Assembly: GCF_001278075.1 (NCBI RefSeq) | Contig: NZ_CP011340.1 | Coordinates: forward strand, 2,170,001-2,234,000 | Length of the DNA stretch: 64,000 bases | Direction of reading: 5' to 3' | Source of the DNA: Streptomyces pristinaespiralis | GTDB taxonomy: Bacteria > Actinomycetota > Actinomycetes > Streptomycetales > Streptomycetaceae | Shown: positions 55,031 through 64,000 of the stretch, piece by piece | How the letters are laid out: each line of letters begins with the position of its first letter | How positions within the stretch are numbered: the first letter of the stretch is position 1 | The notes under the pieces: generated by a model | Database searches by the model: none | What the model was told of the DNA's origin: nothing | The model's input: only the letters and a program-made list of their open reading frames with translations | Made by a program: the position numbers and the translations under genes

Positions 55031-55471
55031 ATGACCACAACCCATCGCATCGTCGACCTGAGCGAGACCCAGCCCAACCGCAGGCGCGGCGGCGACCTGC
55101 GCGCCATGCTCACCCCCACCGCGGTGGGGGCAACGAGCGGCTTCATGGGTCTGGCGCTCGTCGAGCCCGGCGACCGCATCGGCGAGCACTACCACCCGTA
55201 CTCCGAGGAGTTCGTGTACGTCGTCGCCGGCGAACTCGAGGTCGACCTGGACGGCGAGCCGTTCGCCATCCGCCCCGACCAGGGCCTGCTCATCCCCCCT
55301 TATGTGCGGCACCGGTTCCGCAACGTCGGCAGCACGCAGGCCCGCATGGTCTTCCACCTCGGTCCGCTCGCGCCCCGTCCGGAACTCGGCCACGTCGACA
55401 CGGAGGAGACCTCCGGGGCGGAGAGCACCGCCGCTCACCTGCCGCCCGAGCGAACGGGGTCGGTGTCGTGA
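55031..55471 (+). CDS. cupin-domain pigment biosynthesis protein (WhiE ORFII type)
   Basis: 146 residues, one cupin barrel. Metal-binding motif [22 protein letters not shown] (His, His and Glu ligands) and the second motif [18 protein letters not shown] 55031; the frame open to 54944 overlaps the previous gene and is rejected. Cupins of this position are found in most spore-pigment clusters and probably act in cyclisation or as an oxygenase. Its TGA overlaps the KS-alpha GTG (GTGA). Confidence 0.9.
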   Translation: MTTTHRIVDLSETQPNRRRGGDLRAMLTPTAVGATSGFMGLALVEPGDRIGEHYHPYSEEFVYVVAGELEVDLDGEPFAIRPDQGLLIPPYVRHRFRNVGSTQARMVFHLGPLAPRPELGHVDTEETSGAESTAAHLPPERTGSVS

Positions 55472-56733
55472 CCCGGCGGGTGGCGGTGACCGGCGTCGGC
55501 ATCGTCGCACCCGGAGGTGTGGGCGCCCCGGCGTTCTGGGACCTGCTGTCGAGCGGCCGGACCGCGACCCGCGGGATCACGCTGTTCGACCCGACAGGGT
55601 TCCGCTCCCGTATAGCCGCCGAGGTCGACTTCGATCCGGCGGCCCACGGTCTCGGCGCAGCGGACGCCCAACGCGCCGACCGGTACGTGCAGTTCGCCCT
55701 CGTCGCCGCCCGTGAGGCCATGGCGGACGCCGGTCTCGACGCGGCGACGCTCGATCCCTGGCGGACCGCCGTGTCGATGGGTACCGCCGTCGGCGGCACC
55801 ACCCGGCTCGAGCGGGACTATGTGGCGGTCAGCAGCACGGGCAGGCGCTGGGACGTGGACCACAGCGAGGCGGCGCCGCATCTCCACCGGGCGTTCTCGC
55901 CCAGCACGCTGGCCTCCGAAGTGGCCGAGCAGAACGGCGTACAGGGCCCGGTGCAGACGGTCTCCACCGGCTGCACCTCCGGCCTCGACGCGATCGGCTA
56001 CGCCTTCCACGCCATCGAGGAGGGCCGCGCCGACATCTGCATCGCCGGCGCCTCCGACTCGCCGATCTCCCCGATCACGGTCGCCTGCTTCGACGCCATC
56101 AAGGCGACCTCCCCCAACAACGACGACCCGGCCCACGCGTCCCGCCCCTTCGACGCGCACCGCGACGGGTTCGTCATGGGCGAGGGCGGAGCCGTACTGA
56201 TCCTCGAGGAACTCGAGCACGCCCGCGCCCGCGGTGCGCACGTGTACTGCGAGATAGGCGGTTACGCCACCTTCGGCAACGCCCACCACATGACCGGCCT
56301 CACCCGTGAGGGCCTGGAGATGGCACGGGCGATCGACGACGCGATGAACCACGCCCGGCTCGACCGGACGGACATCGACTACGTCAACGCGCACGGCTCC
56401 GGCACCCAGCAGAACGACCGGCACGAGACGGCGGCGGTCAAGCGGTCGCTCAAGGAGCACGCGTACAAGGTGCCGATGAGCTCCATCAAGTCCATGGTGG
56501 GCCACTCGCTCGGCGCGATCGGCGCGATCGAACTCGTCGCCTGCGTGCTCGCCCTGGCCAACCAGGTGGTGCCGCCCACCGCCAACTACGAGACCCCCGA
56601 CCCCGAGTGCGACCTCGACTACGTGCCGCGCACCGCACGGCCCCTGAAGCTGCGCAGCGTGCTGTCGGTGGGAAGCGGCTTCGGCGGCTTCCAGTCCGCC
56701 GTCGTACTCACCCGACCAGGCGGGAGTGCATGA
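55468..56733 (+). CDS. type II PKS ketosynthase alpha subunit
   Basis: 421 residues. Active-site Cys169 in [10 protein letters not shown], His in [11 protein letters not shown] and His in GHSLGA complete the condensing triad. With the KS-beta subunit it builds the poly-beta-ketone chain of the spore pigment on the ACP. It starts at GTG 55468 overlapping the cupin stop and ends in ATGA with the next gene, so KS-alpha and KS-beta are translated together, as usual. Confidence 0.96.
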   Translation: MTRRVAVTGVGIVAPGGVGAPAFWDLLSSGRTATRGITLFDPTGFRSRIAAEVDFDPAAHGLGAADAQRADRYVQFALVAAREAMADAGLDAATLDPWRTAVSMGTAVGGTTRLERDYVAVSSTGRRWDVDHSEAAPHLHRAFSPSTLASEVAEQNGVQGPVQTVSTGCTSGLDAIGYAFHAIEEGRADICIAGASDSPISPITVACFDAIKATSPNNDDPAHASRPFDAHRDGFVMGEGGAVLILEELEHARARGAHVYCEIGGYATFGNAHHMTGLTREGLEMARAIDDAMNHARLDRTDIDYVNAHGSGTQQNDRHETAAVKRSLKEHAYKVPMSSIKSMVGHSLGAIGAIELVACVLALANQVVPPTANYETPDPECDLDYVPRTARPLKLRSVLSVGSGFGGFQSAVVLTRPGGSA

Positions 56734-57986
56734 TGAGCCCCGGCAACCGGCACACGAGGTCCGCCGTCGTCACCGGCATCGGTGTCGTCGCCCCCAACGG
56801 CGTGGGTGCGGAGACCTTCTGGAAGTCCACCGTCGAGGGCATCAGCGCCCTGGACAGCGTCACCAGGGAAGGCTGCGGGCACCTGCCCCTGCGGGTCGCG
56901 GGCGAGGTGCGCGGCTTCGACGCCGAGTCGATGGTCGAGCAGCGCTTCCTCGTCCAGACCGACCGGTTCTCCCACTTCGCGATGGCGGCGGCCGACCTGG
57001 CGCTGGCCGACGCCGGGATCAACGAGGGCGCGCACGGCGGTACGCCCTACTCGGTCGGTGTGGTCACCGCCGCCGGGTCGGGCGGCGGCGAGTTCGGCCA
57101 GCGTGAGCTGCAGCGCCTGTGGGGACAGGGACCGACCTACGTCGGCCCGTACCAGTCCATCGCCTGGTTCTACGCGGCGAGCACCGGGCAGATCTCCATC
57201 CGCGGCGGCTTCAAGGGCCCCTGCGGAGTCGTCGCCAGCGACGAGGCCGGCGGACTCGACGCCGTCGCACACGCCGCGGGCGCCGTGCGGCGGGGCACCG
57301 ACACGATCATCGTCGGCGCGGCGGAGGCGCCGCTCGCCCCGTACTCGATCGTCTGCCAGCTGGGCTACCGGGAGCTGAGCACCTGCGAGGACCCGGAGCG
57401 CGCCTACCGGCCCTTCACCCCGCAGGCGTGCGGCTTCGTGCCCGGCGAGGGCGGCGCCATGCTCGTCGTCGAGGACGCGGAGGCGGCCCGCCGCCGGGGC
57501 ACCCCGATCCGCGCGACGGTCGCCGGCCACGCCGCGACGTTCACCGGGGCGTCCCGGTGGGAGCAGTCGCGGGAAGGGCTGGCGCGGGCGATCGACGGCG
57601 CCCTTCAGGCCGCGGGCTGCTCGCCCGAGGAGATCGACGTCGTCTTCGCGGACGCGCTCGGCCTGCCGGAGGCCGACCGGGCCGAGGCCCTGGCGATCAC
57701 GGACGCGCTGGGCGCTCACGGCTCCCGCGTGCCGGTGACCGCCCCCAAGACCGGCACCGGGCGGGCGTACTGCGGGGCGCCGCTGCTCGACACCGCGGCC
57801 GCGGTGCTCGCCCTGGAGCACGGTCTCGTACCGCCCACTCCCCATGTCCACGACGTGTGCCACGACCTGGCCCTGGTGACCGGCACCGCCCGGCCCGCCG
57901 AGCTGCGCACGGCCCTCGTGCTGAGCAGGGGACTGATGGGTTCCAACTCGGCGCTCGTGCTGCGGCGCGGCGCCGGCACCTCATGA
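56730..57986 (+). CDS. type II PKS ketosynthase beta subunit (chain length factor)
   Basis: 418 residues, same fold as KS-alpha ([31 protein letters not shown]). The position of the active-site Cys is replaced: [12 protein letters not shown] has Glu where KS-alpha has Cys. Many chain length factors carry Gln here, giving decarboxylase activity; Glu is worth noting. It sets the chain length, about C24 in known spore pigments. ATG 56730 overlaps the KS-alpha stop; ATG 56733 follows directly. Confidence 0.94.
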   Translation: MMSPGNRHTRSAVVTGIGVVAPNGVGAETFWKSTVEGISALDSVTREGCGHLPLRVAGEVRGFDAESMVEQRFLVQTDRFSHFAMAAADLALADAGINEGAHGGTPYSVGVVTAAGSGGGEFGQRELQRLWGQGPTYVGPYQSIAWFYAASTGQISIRGGFKGPCGVVASDEAGGLDAVAHAAGAVRRGTDTIIVGAAEAPLAPYSIVCQLGYRELSTCEDPERAYRPFTPQACGFVPGEGGAMLVVEDAEAARRRGTPIRATVAGHAATFTGASRWEQSREGLARAIDGALQAAGCSPEEIDVVFADALGLPEADRAEALAITDALGAHGSRVPVTAPKTGTGRAYCGAPLLDTAAAVLALEHGLVPPTPHVHDVCHDLALVTGTARPAELRTALVLSRGLMGSNSALVLRRGAGTS

Positions 57987-58002
57987 GACGGAGAACGACG
58001 CC

Positions 58003-58756
<754 letters not shown>

Positions 58757-58802
58757 CCGCACCGCCCGCCCCCTGCCCATGGCATCCGAAGGGACACCCC
58801 CG

Positions 58803-59126
58803 ATGCACCACGCCCTGATCGTCGCCCGGATGGCACCGGGTTCCGCGCCCGACATCGCCGAGGTGTTCACCGCCTCCGACAAGGGCGAACTGCCGCACCT
58901 CGTGGGAGTGAAGCGGCGCAGCCTGTTCCAGTTCGGCGACGTCTACCTGCACCTCATCGAGTCGCAGCAGCCGGCCGGCCCGGCGATCGCCAAGCTGACG
59001 GACCACCCGGAGTTCCGGGACATCAGCGACCGGCTGTCCGCGTTCGTCAGCCCGTACGACCCGAAGACCTGGCGGAGTCCGAAGGACGCCATGGCACAGC
59101 AGTTCTACTCGTGGCAGAGCGACTGA
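58803..59126 (+). CDS. TcmI-family polyketide cyclase (WhiE ORFVII type)
   Basis: 107 residues beginning MHHALIVARMAPG. Ferredoxin-like small cyclase with ASDKGELPHLVGVKRRSLFQFGDVYLHLIE in the middle and SPYDPKTWRSPKDAMAQ near the end, the standard pattern of this family. It should close the later rings. ATG 58803 is preferred to 58779 for the family N-terminus and GAAGGGA upstream. Last gene of the pigment operon. Confidence 0.92.
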   Translation: MHHALIVARMAPGSAPDIAEVFTASDKGELPHLVGVKRRSLFQFGDVYLHLIESQQPAGPAIAKLTDHPEFRDISDRLSAFVSPYDPKTWRSPKDAMAQQFYSWQSD

Positions 59127-59142
59127 CCGTCAAAGGCCGCAC

Positions 59143-59181
59143 CGCCGTCGGCCCCGCGGGTCTCCCGCGGGGCCGACGGCG
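59143..59181. terminator. strong terminator at the end of the pigment operon
   Basis: An 18-base perfect inverted repeat (CGCCGTCGGCCCCGCGGG and its complement) with loop TCT, between the convergent cyclase and O-methyltransferase genes. Confidence 0.88.
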
Positions 59182-59240
59182 TGCCGGTCGCGGGTCTCCG
59201 CGGAGCCGGCTGCGGGCAGGTCGCCGGTCCTGGACGCTCC

Positions 59241-60269
59241 TCAGTCCGGGACCACGCTCTCGAACAGATGCAGATAGGCGTTGACCGGACGGACCTCGCC
59301 GACGAGCAGCCCGGCGTCCGACATCCGACTGATCATGCTCTGCCTGGTGTGCTTGGCGCCGCCGACGTTGAGGAGCAGCAGCAGGTCCATCGACGTCGTG
59401 AACTTCATCGACGGGGTGTCGTCGACCAGGTTCTCGATGACGAGCACCCGGGCGCCCGGACGGGCCGCCGCCACGATGTTGCGCAGCGTCCGGCGGGTGC
59501 TGTCGTCGTCCCACTCCAGGATGTTCTTGATGATGTACAGATCGGCGGCGACCGGCATGGCCTGCCGGCAGTCGCCGGGGACGATGTCGGTCCGGTCGGC
59601 CAGCGAACCGCCTTCGAGCAGGCGGGGGTCGGCCGCCGCGACGACACGGGGCAGGTCCAGCAGGGTGCCCCGGACGCCGGGGTGCTTCTCCAGCAGCTCC
59701 GCCAGCACATGGCCCTGGCCGCCGCCGATGTCGGCGACCGTCTTCGCCCCGCCGAGGTCGACCAGCTCGGCGACGTCCCGCGCCGACTGCTTGCTGGAGG
59801 TGGTCATGGCCCGGTTGAAGACATGGGCCGATTCGGGGGCGTCCTCGTGCAGGTGGTCGAAGAACTCCTTGCCGTAGAGGTCCTTGAAGACGCCGCCGCC
59901 CTTCCTGACCGCCTCGTCGAGCAGCGGCCAGGCGTCCCAGGTCCACGGCTCCGTGCACCACAGGGCGATGTACCGCAGGCTGTGCGGGTCGTCCTCGCGC
60001 AGCAGCCGCGACATGTGGGTGTGGACGAACCTGCCGTCCGCGTCCTCCTCGAAGATGCCGTAGCAGGCCAGGGCACGCAGCATCCGGCGCAGTGCGCCGG
60101 GCTGTGCCTTGACTTCCGCCGCGAGCTCCTCCGCGGTCGCCGGTGCGTCCCCGAGCGCGTCGGCCACGCCGAGCCGGGCGGCCGCGCGCACGGCGGCGGC
60201 GCAGGCCGCGCCGAAGACGAGTTCCCGCAACCGCATCGCGGGCACAGTGGTTTCGCTTGCAGTGGTCAT
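59241..60269 (-). CDS. SAM-dependent O-methyltransferase
   Basis: 342 residues. N-terminal winged-helix dimerisation domain (RLGVADALGDAPATAEELA), then the SAM fold with VADIGGGQGHVLAELLEKHP, GTLLDLPRVV, VPGDC, YIIKNILEWDDD and VLVIENLVDD, as in the hydroxyneurosporene/acetylserotonin-type O-methyltransferases (DmpM/TcmN-C group). ATG 60269. It lies convergent with the pigment operon and probably methylates a phenol of the pigment, but this link rests on position. Upstream is the beta-helix gene on the same strand. Confidence 0.9.
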   Translation of the reverse strand: MTTASETTVPAMRLRELVFGAACAAAVRAAARLGVADALGDAPATAEELAAEVKAQPGALRRMLRALACYGIFEEDADGRFVHTHMSRLLREDDPHSLRYIALWCTEPWTWDAWPLLDEAVRKGGGVFKDLYGKEFFDHLHEDAPESAHVFNRAMTTSSKQSARDVAELVDLGGAKTVADIGGGQGHVLAELLEKHPGVRGTLLDLPRVVAAADPRLLEGGSLADRTDIVPGDCRQAMPVAADLYIIKNILEWDDDSTRRTLRNIVAAARPGARVLVIENLVDDTPSMKFTTSMDLLLLLNVGGAKHTRQSMISRMSDAGLLVGEVRPVNAYLHLFESVVPD

Positions 60270-60321
60270 GCCGCATCGGTCTTTCGTGAGTGGCCGGGGC
60301 CGGTCGGCACCGTCCGGACGG

Positions 60322-61386
60322 TCAGCACAGGCCCGCGGGCTCGGAGAGCCCGCACATGTTCCGGCTGAAGACGTTGCCGGTGCCGGCGGTGTCACGGTTG
60401 GCCAGGTCGGCGGCTCCGTTGCCGAGGGCGACGTTGTTCCGGACGACGTTGTCGGTGCCGGCGGCACCCACGATGCTCTTGAAGAGGACGATCCCGCCGG
60501 ACATCGGGGCGGCGCCCACGTTGTCGCGGATCACGTTCCACTCCACGAGGGTGTCCTCGGTGCCGGTGAGGACGATGCCGGTGCCCTGGATCTCGGGCAG
60601 CCGCGCGGTCTTGTCGCAGTGCTTGTTGTTCCCCTGGACGCGGTTGAAGCGGACGGTCAGGGCGCCGGCCCGCGGCTTCGTCTCGTCACCGACGAGGAAC
60701 GCGCCGGCGCAGTTGCCGGTGATCTCGTTGGCCTCGACGCTCAGGTTGCGCACGCGGCGGATCGTGGTGCCGATGCGGTTGTCGACCATCAGGTTGTTCG
60801 AGACGACCGTGCCCATGGTGTCGGTCGCGCCGGACTCCGCGCTGACGGTGTTGGCCACGAAGATGCCGGCGTCGCCGTTGCCGCGGACGAGGTTGCTCCG
60901 CAGCACCGACCGGGTGGAGCGCTCCTGGGCGATGCCCCAGGTCCCGTTGTTCTCCGAGGTGACGTGCCGCACCGTCAGCCGGTCGGTCCAGGCGGCCCAG
61001 AGGCCGTTCTTGGCGTATCCGCTGAGGGTGAGGGAGCGGACCTGCACTCCCTCGACGGGCTGCTTCTCGGTGCCGATGACACAGATGCCGTTGCCCGCCC
61101 CGGCGCAGGTGTCGGCGGCGGCCGCGGTCTTCGACGGCTTGAGGACCGTCGCGCTGCCCTCGCCCCGCAGGGTCAGGCCGGACTTGGTGATCCGGACGCT
61201 CTCCGTGTAGGTGCCGGCCGCGATGTCGATGGTGTCACCCGGCTGTGCGGCGTCCACCGCGGCCTGGATCGACTCGCCGGGTTGGACCTGGTGGCTGACG
61301 GCGGCACTGGCGGGAGCCGCCGCGCCGAGGCCGGACGCGACGAGCAGAGCCGCGCATCCGAGCATGGTCGTTTGTCGCTTTGTCAT
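60322..61386 (-). CDS. secreted right-handed beta-helix protein
   Basis: 354 residues. Signal peptide MTKRQTTMLGCAALLVASGLGAAAPASA, cleavage after ASA. The remainder has a long series of beta-helix coils rich in N/G/V (SNLVRGNGDAGIFVANTV, NEITGNCAGAFLVGD, NVIRDNVGAAP), as in pectate-lyase superfamily and NosD-like proteins. Four cysteines lie in two close spots (CAGAGNGIC and the C-terminal CGLSEPAGLC). No catalytic set of a known lyase is visible. A polysaccharide-related extracellular role is only a guess from the fold. Confidence 0.85.
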   Translation of the reverse strand: MTKRQTTMLGCAALLVASGLGAAAPASAAVSHQVQPGESIQAAVDAAQPGDTIDIAAGTYTESVRITKSGLTLRGEGSATVLKPSKTAAAADTCAGAGNGICVIGTEKQPVEGVQVRSLTLSGYAKNGLWAAWTDRLTVRHVTSENNGTWGIAQERSTRSVLRSNLVRGNGDAGIFVANTVSAESGATDTMGTVVSNNLMVDNRIGTTIRRVRNLSVEANEITGNCAGAFLVGDETKPRAGALTVRFNRVQGNNKHCDKTARLPEIQGTGIVLTGTEDTLVEWNVIRDNVGAAPMSGGIVLFKSIVGAAGTDNVVRNNVALGNGAADLANRDTAGTGNVFSRNMCGLSEPAGLC

Positions 61387-61477
61387 AAACCGAAGCTATG
61401 CGCATTTGCGACGAAATCGACACAAACCACGCCTGGGCGGGCTTGTGTCGCCCCACCCAGACGCGGCCGGAGAGTGA

Positions 61478-62023
61478 TCAGGCCTCTTCGAAATAGGCGT
61501 CGAGGACCGCGTCGAGCTCCTCGGTCCACTCCTTCAGGCGCCCCCTGGCCGGGGCCTCGACGTCCGCGTTGAACCAGCGGTTGGCCGCGACGTGGACGGT
61601 GACCGTGAACCGGCGCCCGAACCGCGCGGGCCGCACCTCGACCGCGCCGATCTCGTCCCAGCGGAAGTCCGCCTCCTGGTCGTCCAGGGTGAAGCGGATG
61701 CCGGAGCTGTCGGCGGCGATCGAACCACGGCGGTCACGCACCTCGAAGGCGGGGCCGTCGATTGCGGGGTCGTCGGAGTCGTCCGTCGCCTCGTCCGTGG
61801 GCTCGTCGTCGCCGTCGGTCGTGCCGGCGGTGGCGTCCGTCTCGGCGTCGTCGGCCTCGTCCGGCGCGTCGTCCGGCCCGGCCCCGGCGTCGGGCCCCGT
61901 GGCTGTGCTCTCCTCCTCCCTCTCTTTTACGGCGGGCGCCGGCCCCGAGAGGACGGGGACGAATGCCGGATCCGTCCCCACGGCGATATCGAGCTTCGTC
62001 TTCGGATCTATCTGCTGGTCCAC
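61478..62023 (-). CDS. hypothetical protein with acidic linker and C-terminal PH-like domain
   Basis: 181 residues from GTG 62023. Residues about 35-90 are an acidic, disordered stretch (DDAPDEADDAETDATAG and similar); the C-terminal ~85 residues form a beta-rich domain (GIRFTLDDQEADFRWDEIGAVEVRPARFG, RLKEWTEELDAVL) like the small PH-like modules seen in Streptomyces proteins. No membrane segment. Its function is unknown. Confidence 0.78.
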   Translation of the reverse strand: MDQQIDPKTKLDIAVGTDPAFVPVLSGPAPAVKEREEESTATGPDAGAGPDDAPDEADDAETDATAGTTDGDDEPTDEATDDSDDPAIDGPAFEVRDRRGSIAADSSGIRFTLDDQEADFRWDEIGAVEVRPARFGRRFTVTVHVAANRWFNADVEAPARGRLKEWTEELDAVLDAYFEEA

Positions 62024-62089
62024 GGCGGGCAGTATGGACGACGAAGCTGTACGAGACCAATGTGGTCCGCCGATCGGCTTCCTCCGGCC

Positions 62090-62250
62090 TCATTCGGTCT
62101 TGCCGGGGCCAACGCGGTTGCGGACGCACCGGCGGGCGGCGGGCGCGTCGACAAGCACCAGGCTGCGGCCGTGGTCCGCGTAGGGGGCGGCGGTGAAATC
62201 CTGCTGCCGACAAAGACGGTTCCGCCGCCTTCGAGGACCAGGGAATCGAG
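62090..62250 (-). pseudogene. possible gene remnant next to the ISAs1 element
   Basis: A short stretch with coding-like codon use (third positions nearly all G or C) ends in TGA at 62090. It reads QQDFTAAPYADHGRSLVLVD and on to RNRVGPGKTE. The preceding stretch in another frame (CRACGEVAAMLDSLVLEGG) also looks coding, so a frameshift may separate them. I do not recognise the protein. It may be the 3' piece of a gene cut by the neighbouring insertion sequence. Confidence 0.3.
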
Positions 62251-62316
62251 CATGGCCGCCACCTCTCCGCAGGCTCGGCACTCCGACGCCTGCAGAACTA
62301 CGTCCGCCTTGATACA

Positions 62317-63536
62317 CCCTGCTTGGCGGATTGCCCGGGTGGTTTCGGCGATGTTGTCGGCTCCGAGGGCCTTCAGGGAGCCGATGGCCAGGGTGCGGAA
62401 GGTGGCCATCGCCCGAGGTGCGGTCCCGGTGTAGATGGTGGAGGCGTCCTCCGCGAACGTGACATCGCGGATGTGGTGGCTGGAGTTTTCCACTCCCCAG
62501 TGCCCTCGGATCACGGTGGCCAGATCGGCCGGGTGGCCTGGTGGGCGTCGAGGCTGGTGACGGCGTAGACGCTCTCGCGGCTCTCGCGTTTGCCGGTGGG
62601 TTGGCAGCGGCGGTGGACGCGGATGGCCAGGCGGGCGTGGGGGTAGGCGATCCCGCCGAGCTCGTCTGGGATGGCGCAGGTCTTGATCGAGCTGGACTCG
62701 CGTCTGCCGTGGCCGACCTCGGAGGCGGCGTGCTGGACGGGGATGTCGCGCCACGGCAGGGTGGCGAGTTGGTGGTGTGCGGTCGGCTGGTTCGTCTTGA
62801 TCACGGCGATGTAGTGGGCCTTTTTGGCCTCGACCAGCCAGGAGATGTTCGCCTTGACCGAGTGCAGCGCGTCGAAGGTGACCACGGCGTCGGCCAGATC
62901 CAGCGGTGCCAGCAGCGGCTTGAAGTGGGTGGTCTCGTTCGTCTTCGCGCCGACCTCGACCCGGGCGAGGGTCACGACGCGGCCGTGGGTGACCGCCGAG
63001 AGCAGATGGCGGCGGGGTGAGGTCAGTCGGGCGGAGGCTTTGAGCGCCTTGCCGTCCACGGCGATAGCCCGCCGCGGTCCGGCCGTCGCGGACGTCCCGG
63101 CGTCGCCCGCGGTGGTGGCCGCGGTGTCGGTCGGCGAGGTAGGCCCCCACGGCCTGGTCCAGTTGGCCGCCGTCGAGGTGGTGCAGGACGCGGCCGATCG
63201 TTGCCGGCGATGGGCAGCGCCGCCAGACGAGCAGGTGCCGGCGGATGCCGATGGCCGCGAGCTGTCCGGCCTGGGCGCGGGCGCCCCAGTCGGCGAACTC
63301 GTCGATGCTCCTGGCGCCGGAAACGGCCGCGCAGGCGCACACCAGCAAGATCGCGGCCAGCGGGTACCACCGGCCCCGCCGCGACCGCGGGTCGACACCG
63401 ACTCGAGGTACGGACGCAGGTCGGCGATCCGGTCCGCATCCAGCGGACCCAGCTTCGCGAGCACGACAGGGACGGGGGGAAGATGCAACAGCAGGCACAG
63501 GACAGTCTCGTGATCATCGGGCGTAAGACGCCACAA
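62317..63536 (-). pseudogene. ISAs1-family transposase, frameshifted and truncated
   Basis: The pieces of a DDE (H-repeat) transposase are present but in alternating frames. The N-terminus from TTG 63536 (DDHETVLCLLLHLP) is followed after about 63370 in another frame by LAAILLVCACAAVSGARSID and PSPATIGRVLHHLDG; the first frame resumes near 63100 with AIAVDGKALKAS (first Asp), VTFDALHSVK (second Asp) and GHGRRESSSIKT; then about 62525 the second frame carries IRGHWGVENSSHHIRDVTF (Glu) and AMATFRTLAIGSLKALGADN. At least three shifts are needed, and the usual C-terminal residues are missing, so the gene is dead. Confidence 0.85.
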
Positions 63537-63609
63537 TGATCACGAACCCCGTGCCTGCACTGCTACCCACCCAACACCCCACCCATCCAGAGAACTTGAA
63601 GCCGCCCTG
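62317..63609 (-). mobile_element. ISAs1-family insertion sequence remnant
   Basis: The transposase-start side ends at 63609 with CAGGGCGGCTTCAAGTTCTC (minus strand), like the terminal repeats I remember for streptomycete ISAs1 elements. No matching end is visible at the low-coordinate side, so that end seems lost. The gap between the transposase start and the end (63537-63609) holds nothing else. Confidence 0.7.
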
Positions 63610-63643
63610 TAATGATCACCGGAGTCACCAGGGAGCCCGCAGC

Positions 63644-64000
63644 ATGACCGGCACCACGGAGGCCCTTAGCGGGTCGGCTGCAGTCGACAATGCAGCACGA
63701 AGTGTCACGCGCCCGTTTTACGTATACGCCGTGCTCACCAACACGCTATTCCAGCGCGGCGTATTCGTCCTCTTCCTTCAGCAGCGAGGCTTCTCCGCCG
63801 AGCAAGTGGCCCTACTGCAGACACTGCTCTACCTGGTCAGCGGATTTGCGGAGTTGCCGACGGGAGTCATCGCCGACCGAATCGGCAGGCGTGCCAGCAT
63901 CGTGATCGGCCAGATGCTGATAGCTGGATGTCTGCTCGGTCAGGTGGCGTTCTCCAACTACTGGGTGTTCCTGGCGCTGTTCATTGGGCAGGGCGTGGGC
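63644..64000 (+). CDS. MFS transporter, 5' part only
   Basis: 119 codons to the window edge with no stop. After a hydrophilic start (MTGTTEALSGSAAVDNAARS) there are helices FYVYAVLTNTLFQRGVFVLF and LLQTLLYLVSGFAELPTGVI, then the MFS motif A as GVIADRIGRRAS and a third helix. ATG 63644 lies only 34 bases beyond the ISAs1 end, after GGGAG. Codons such as TTT, GTA, ATA and CTA are more frequent than in the neighbouring genes, which suggests acquired DNA. Confidence 0.85.
   Translation, partial: MTGTTEALSGSAAVDNAARSVTRPFYVYAVLTNTLFQRGVFVLFLQQRGFSAEQVALLQTLLYLVSGFAELPTGVIADRIGRRASIVIGQMLIAGCLLGQVAFSNYWVFLALFIGQGVG

Noticed and set aside
62008..63498. 496-codon minus-strand frame as an intact protein
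   Set aside because: It contains transposase motifs only in parts; the other motifs lie in a different frame, so it is a frameshifted transposase.

Overview
The window is high-GC actinobacterial DNA, almost certainly from a Streptomyces chromosome. The evidence is strong third-position GC bias, GTG and TTG starts, long antisense ORFs, a complete spore-pigment type II polyketide cluster, SepF-like and LLM-class (F420) proteins, and maltodextrin and cellobiose regulons with typical Streptomyces operators.

Layout. 1-5700: all genes on the minus strand; an RNA-repair methyltransferase hen1 that is cut by the window edge and carries an in-frame TAG, a homocysteine S-methyltransferase, an LLM oxidoreductase, a hypothetical protein, a MazG-type pyrophosphohydrolase coupled to a RecF/ABC-like ATPase, and a SepF-like division protein. 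5783-20940: starch and maltodextrin utilisation; a giant secreted two-catalytic-domain amylase-pullulanase, a secreted alpha-amylase with CBM20, then the operon malE-malF-malG-agl-malR2 with a divergent malR. CTTGC/GCAAG repeats lie upstream of amlA and between malE and malR. 20930-22774: a solitary TnpB-like RuvC nuclease with an intact catalytic triad but no zinc ribbon and no TnpA; its 3' end overlaps the end of malR. 22775-33918: PfkB sugar kinase, cebEFG-like ABC importer, cebR, a small membrane protein, a GH9 cellulase and a GH1 beta-glucosidase. Six TGGGAGCGCTCCCA-type boxes tie the importer, the regulator and both hydrolases into one cello-oligosaccharide regulon. 34061-37464: two overlapping short-chain dehydrogenases and an MFS exporter.

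37437-48746: ten minus-strand genes, several joined by ATGA overlaps, encode ADP- or nucleotide-heptose synthesis (GmhA, HldE, GmhB), five glycosyltransferases, a NodU/CmcH-type carbamoyltransferase and a UDP-glucuronate decarboxylase. Together they look like a pathway for a heptose-containing, carbamoylated, possibly xylosylated surface glycan. 49059-51621: a zinc alcohol dehydrogenase converging on NADP-glutamate dehydrogenase. 51911-60269: spore pigment (whiE-type) cluster; a divergent FAD monooxygenase, then SchA/CurD protein, cupin, KS-alpha, KS-beta, ACP, aromatase, TcmI-type cyclase, and an O-methyltransferase on the opposite strand. 60322-64000: a secreted beta-helix protein, an acidic hypothetical protein, a decayed ISAs1-family element and the start of an MFS transporter of less GC-biased codon use.

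The most unusual items are the stand-alone TnpB-like nuclease whose putative guide RNA would read into malR, the heptose glycan cluster, the nonsense codon in hen1, and a short palindromic repeat inserted in frame in a starch-binding module of the pullulanase. I saw no tRNA, rRNA or CRISPR array.
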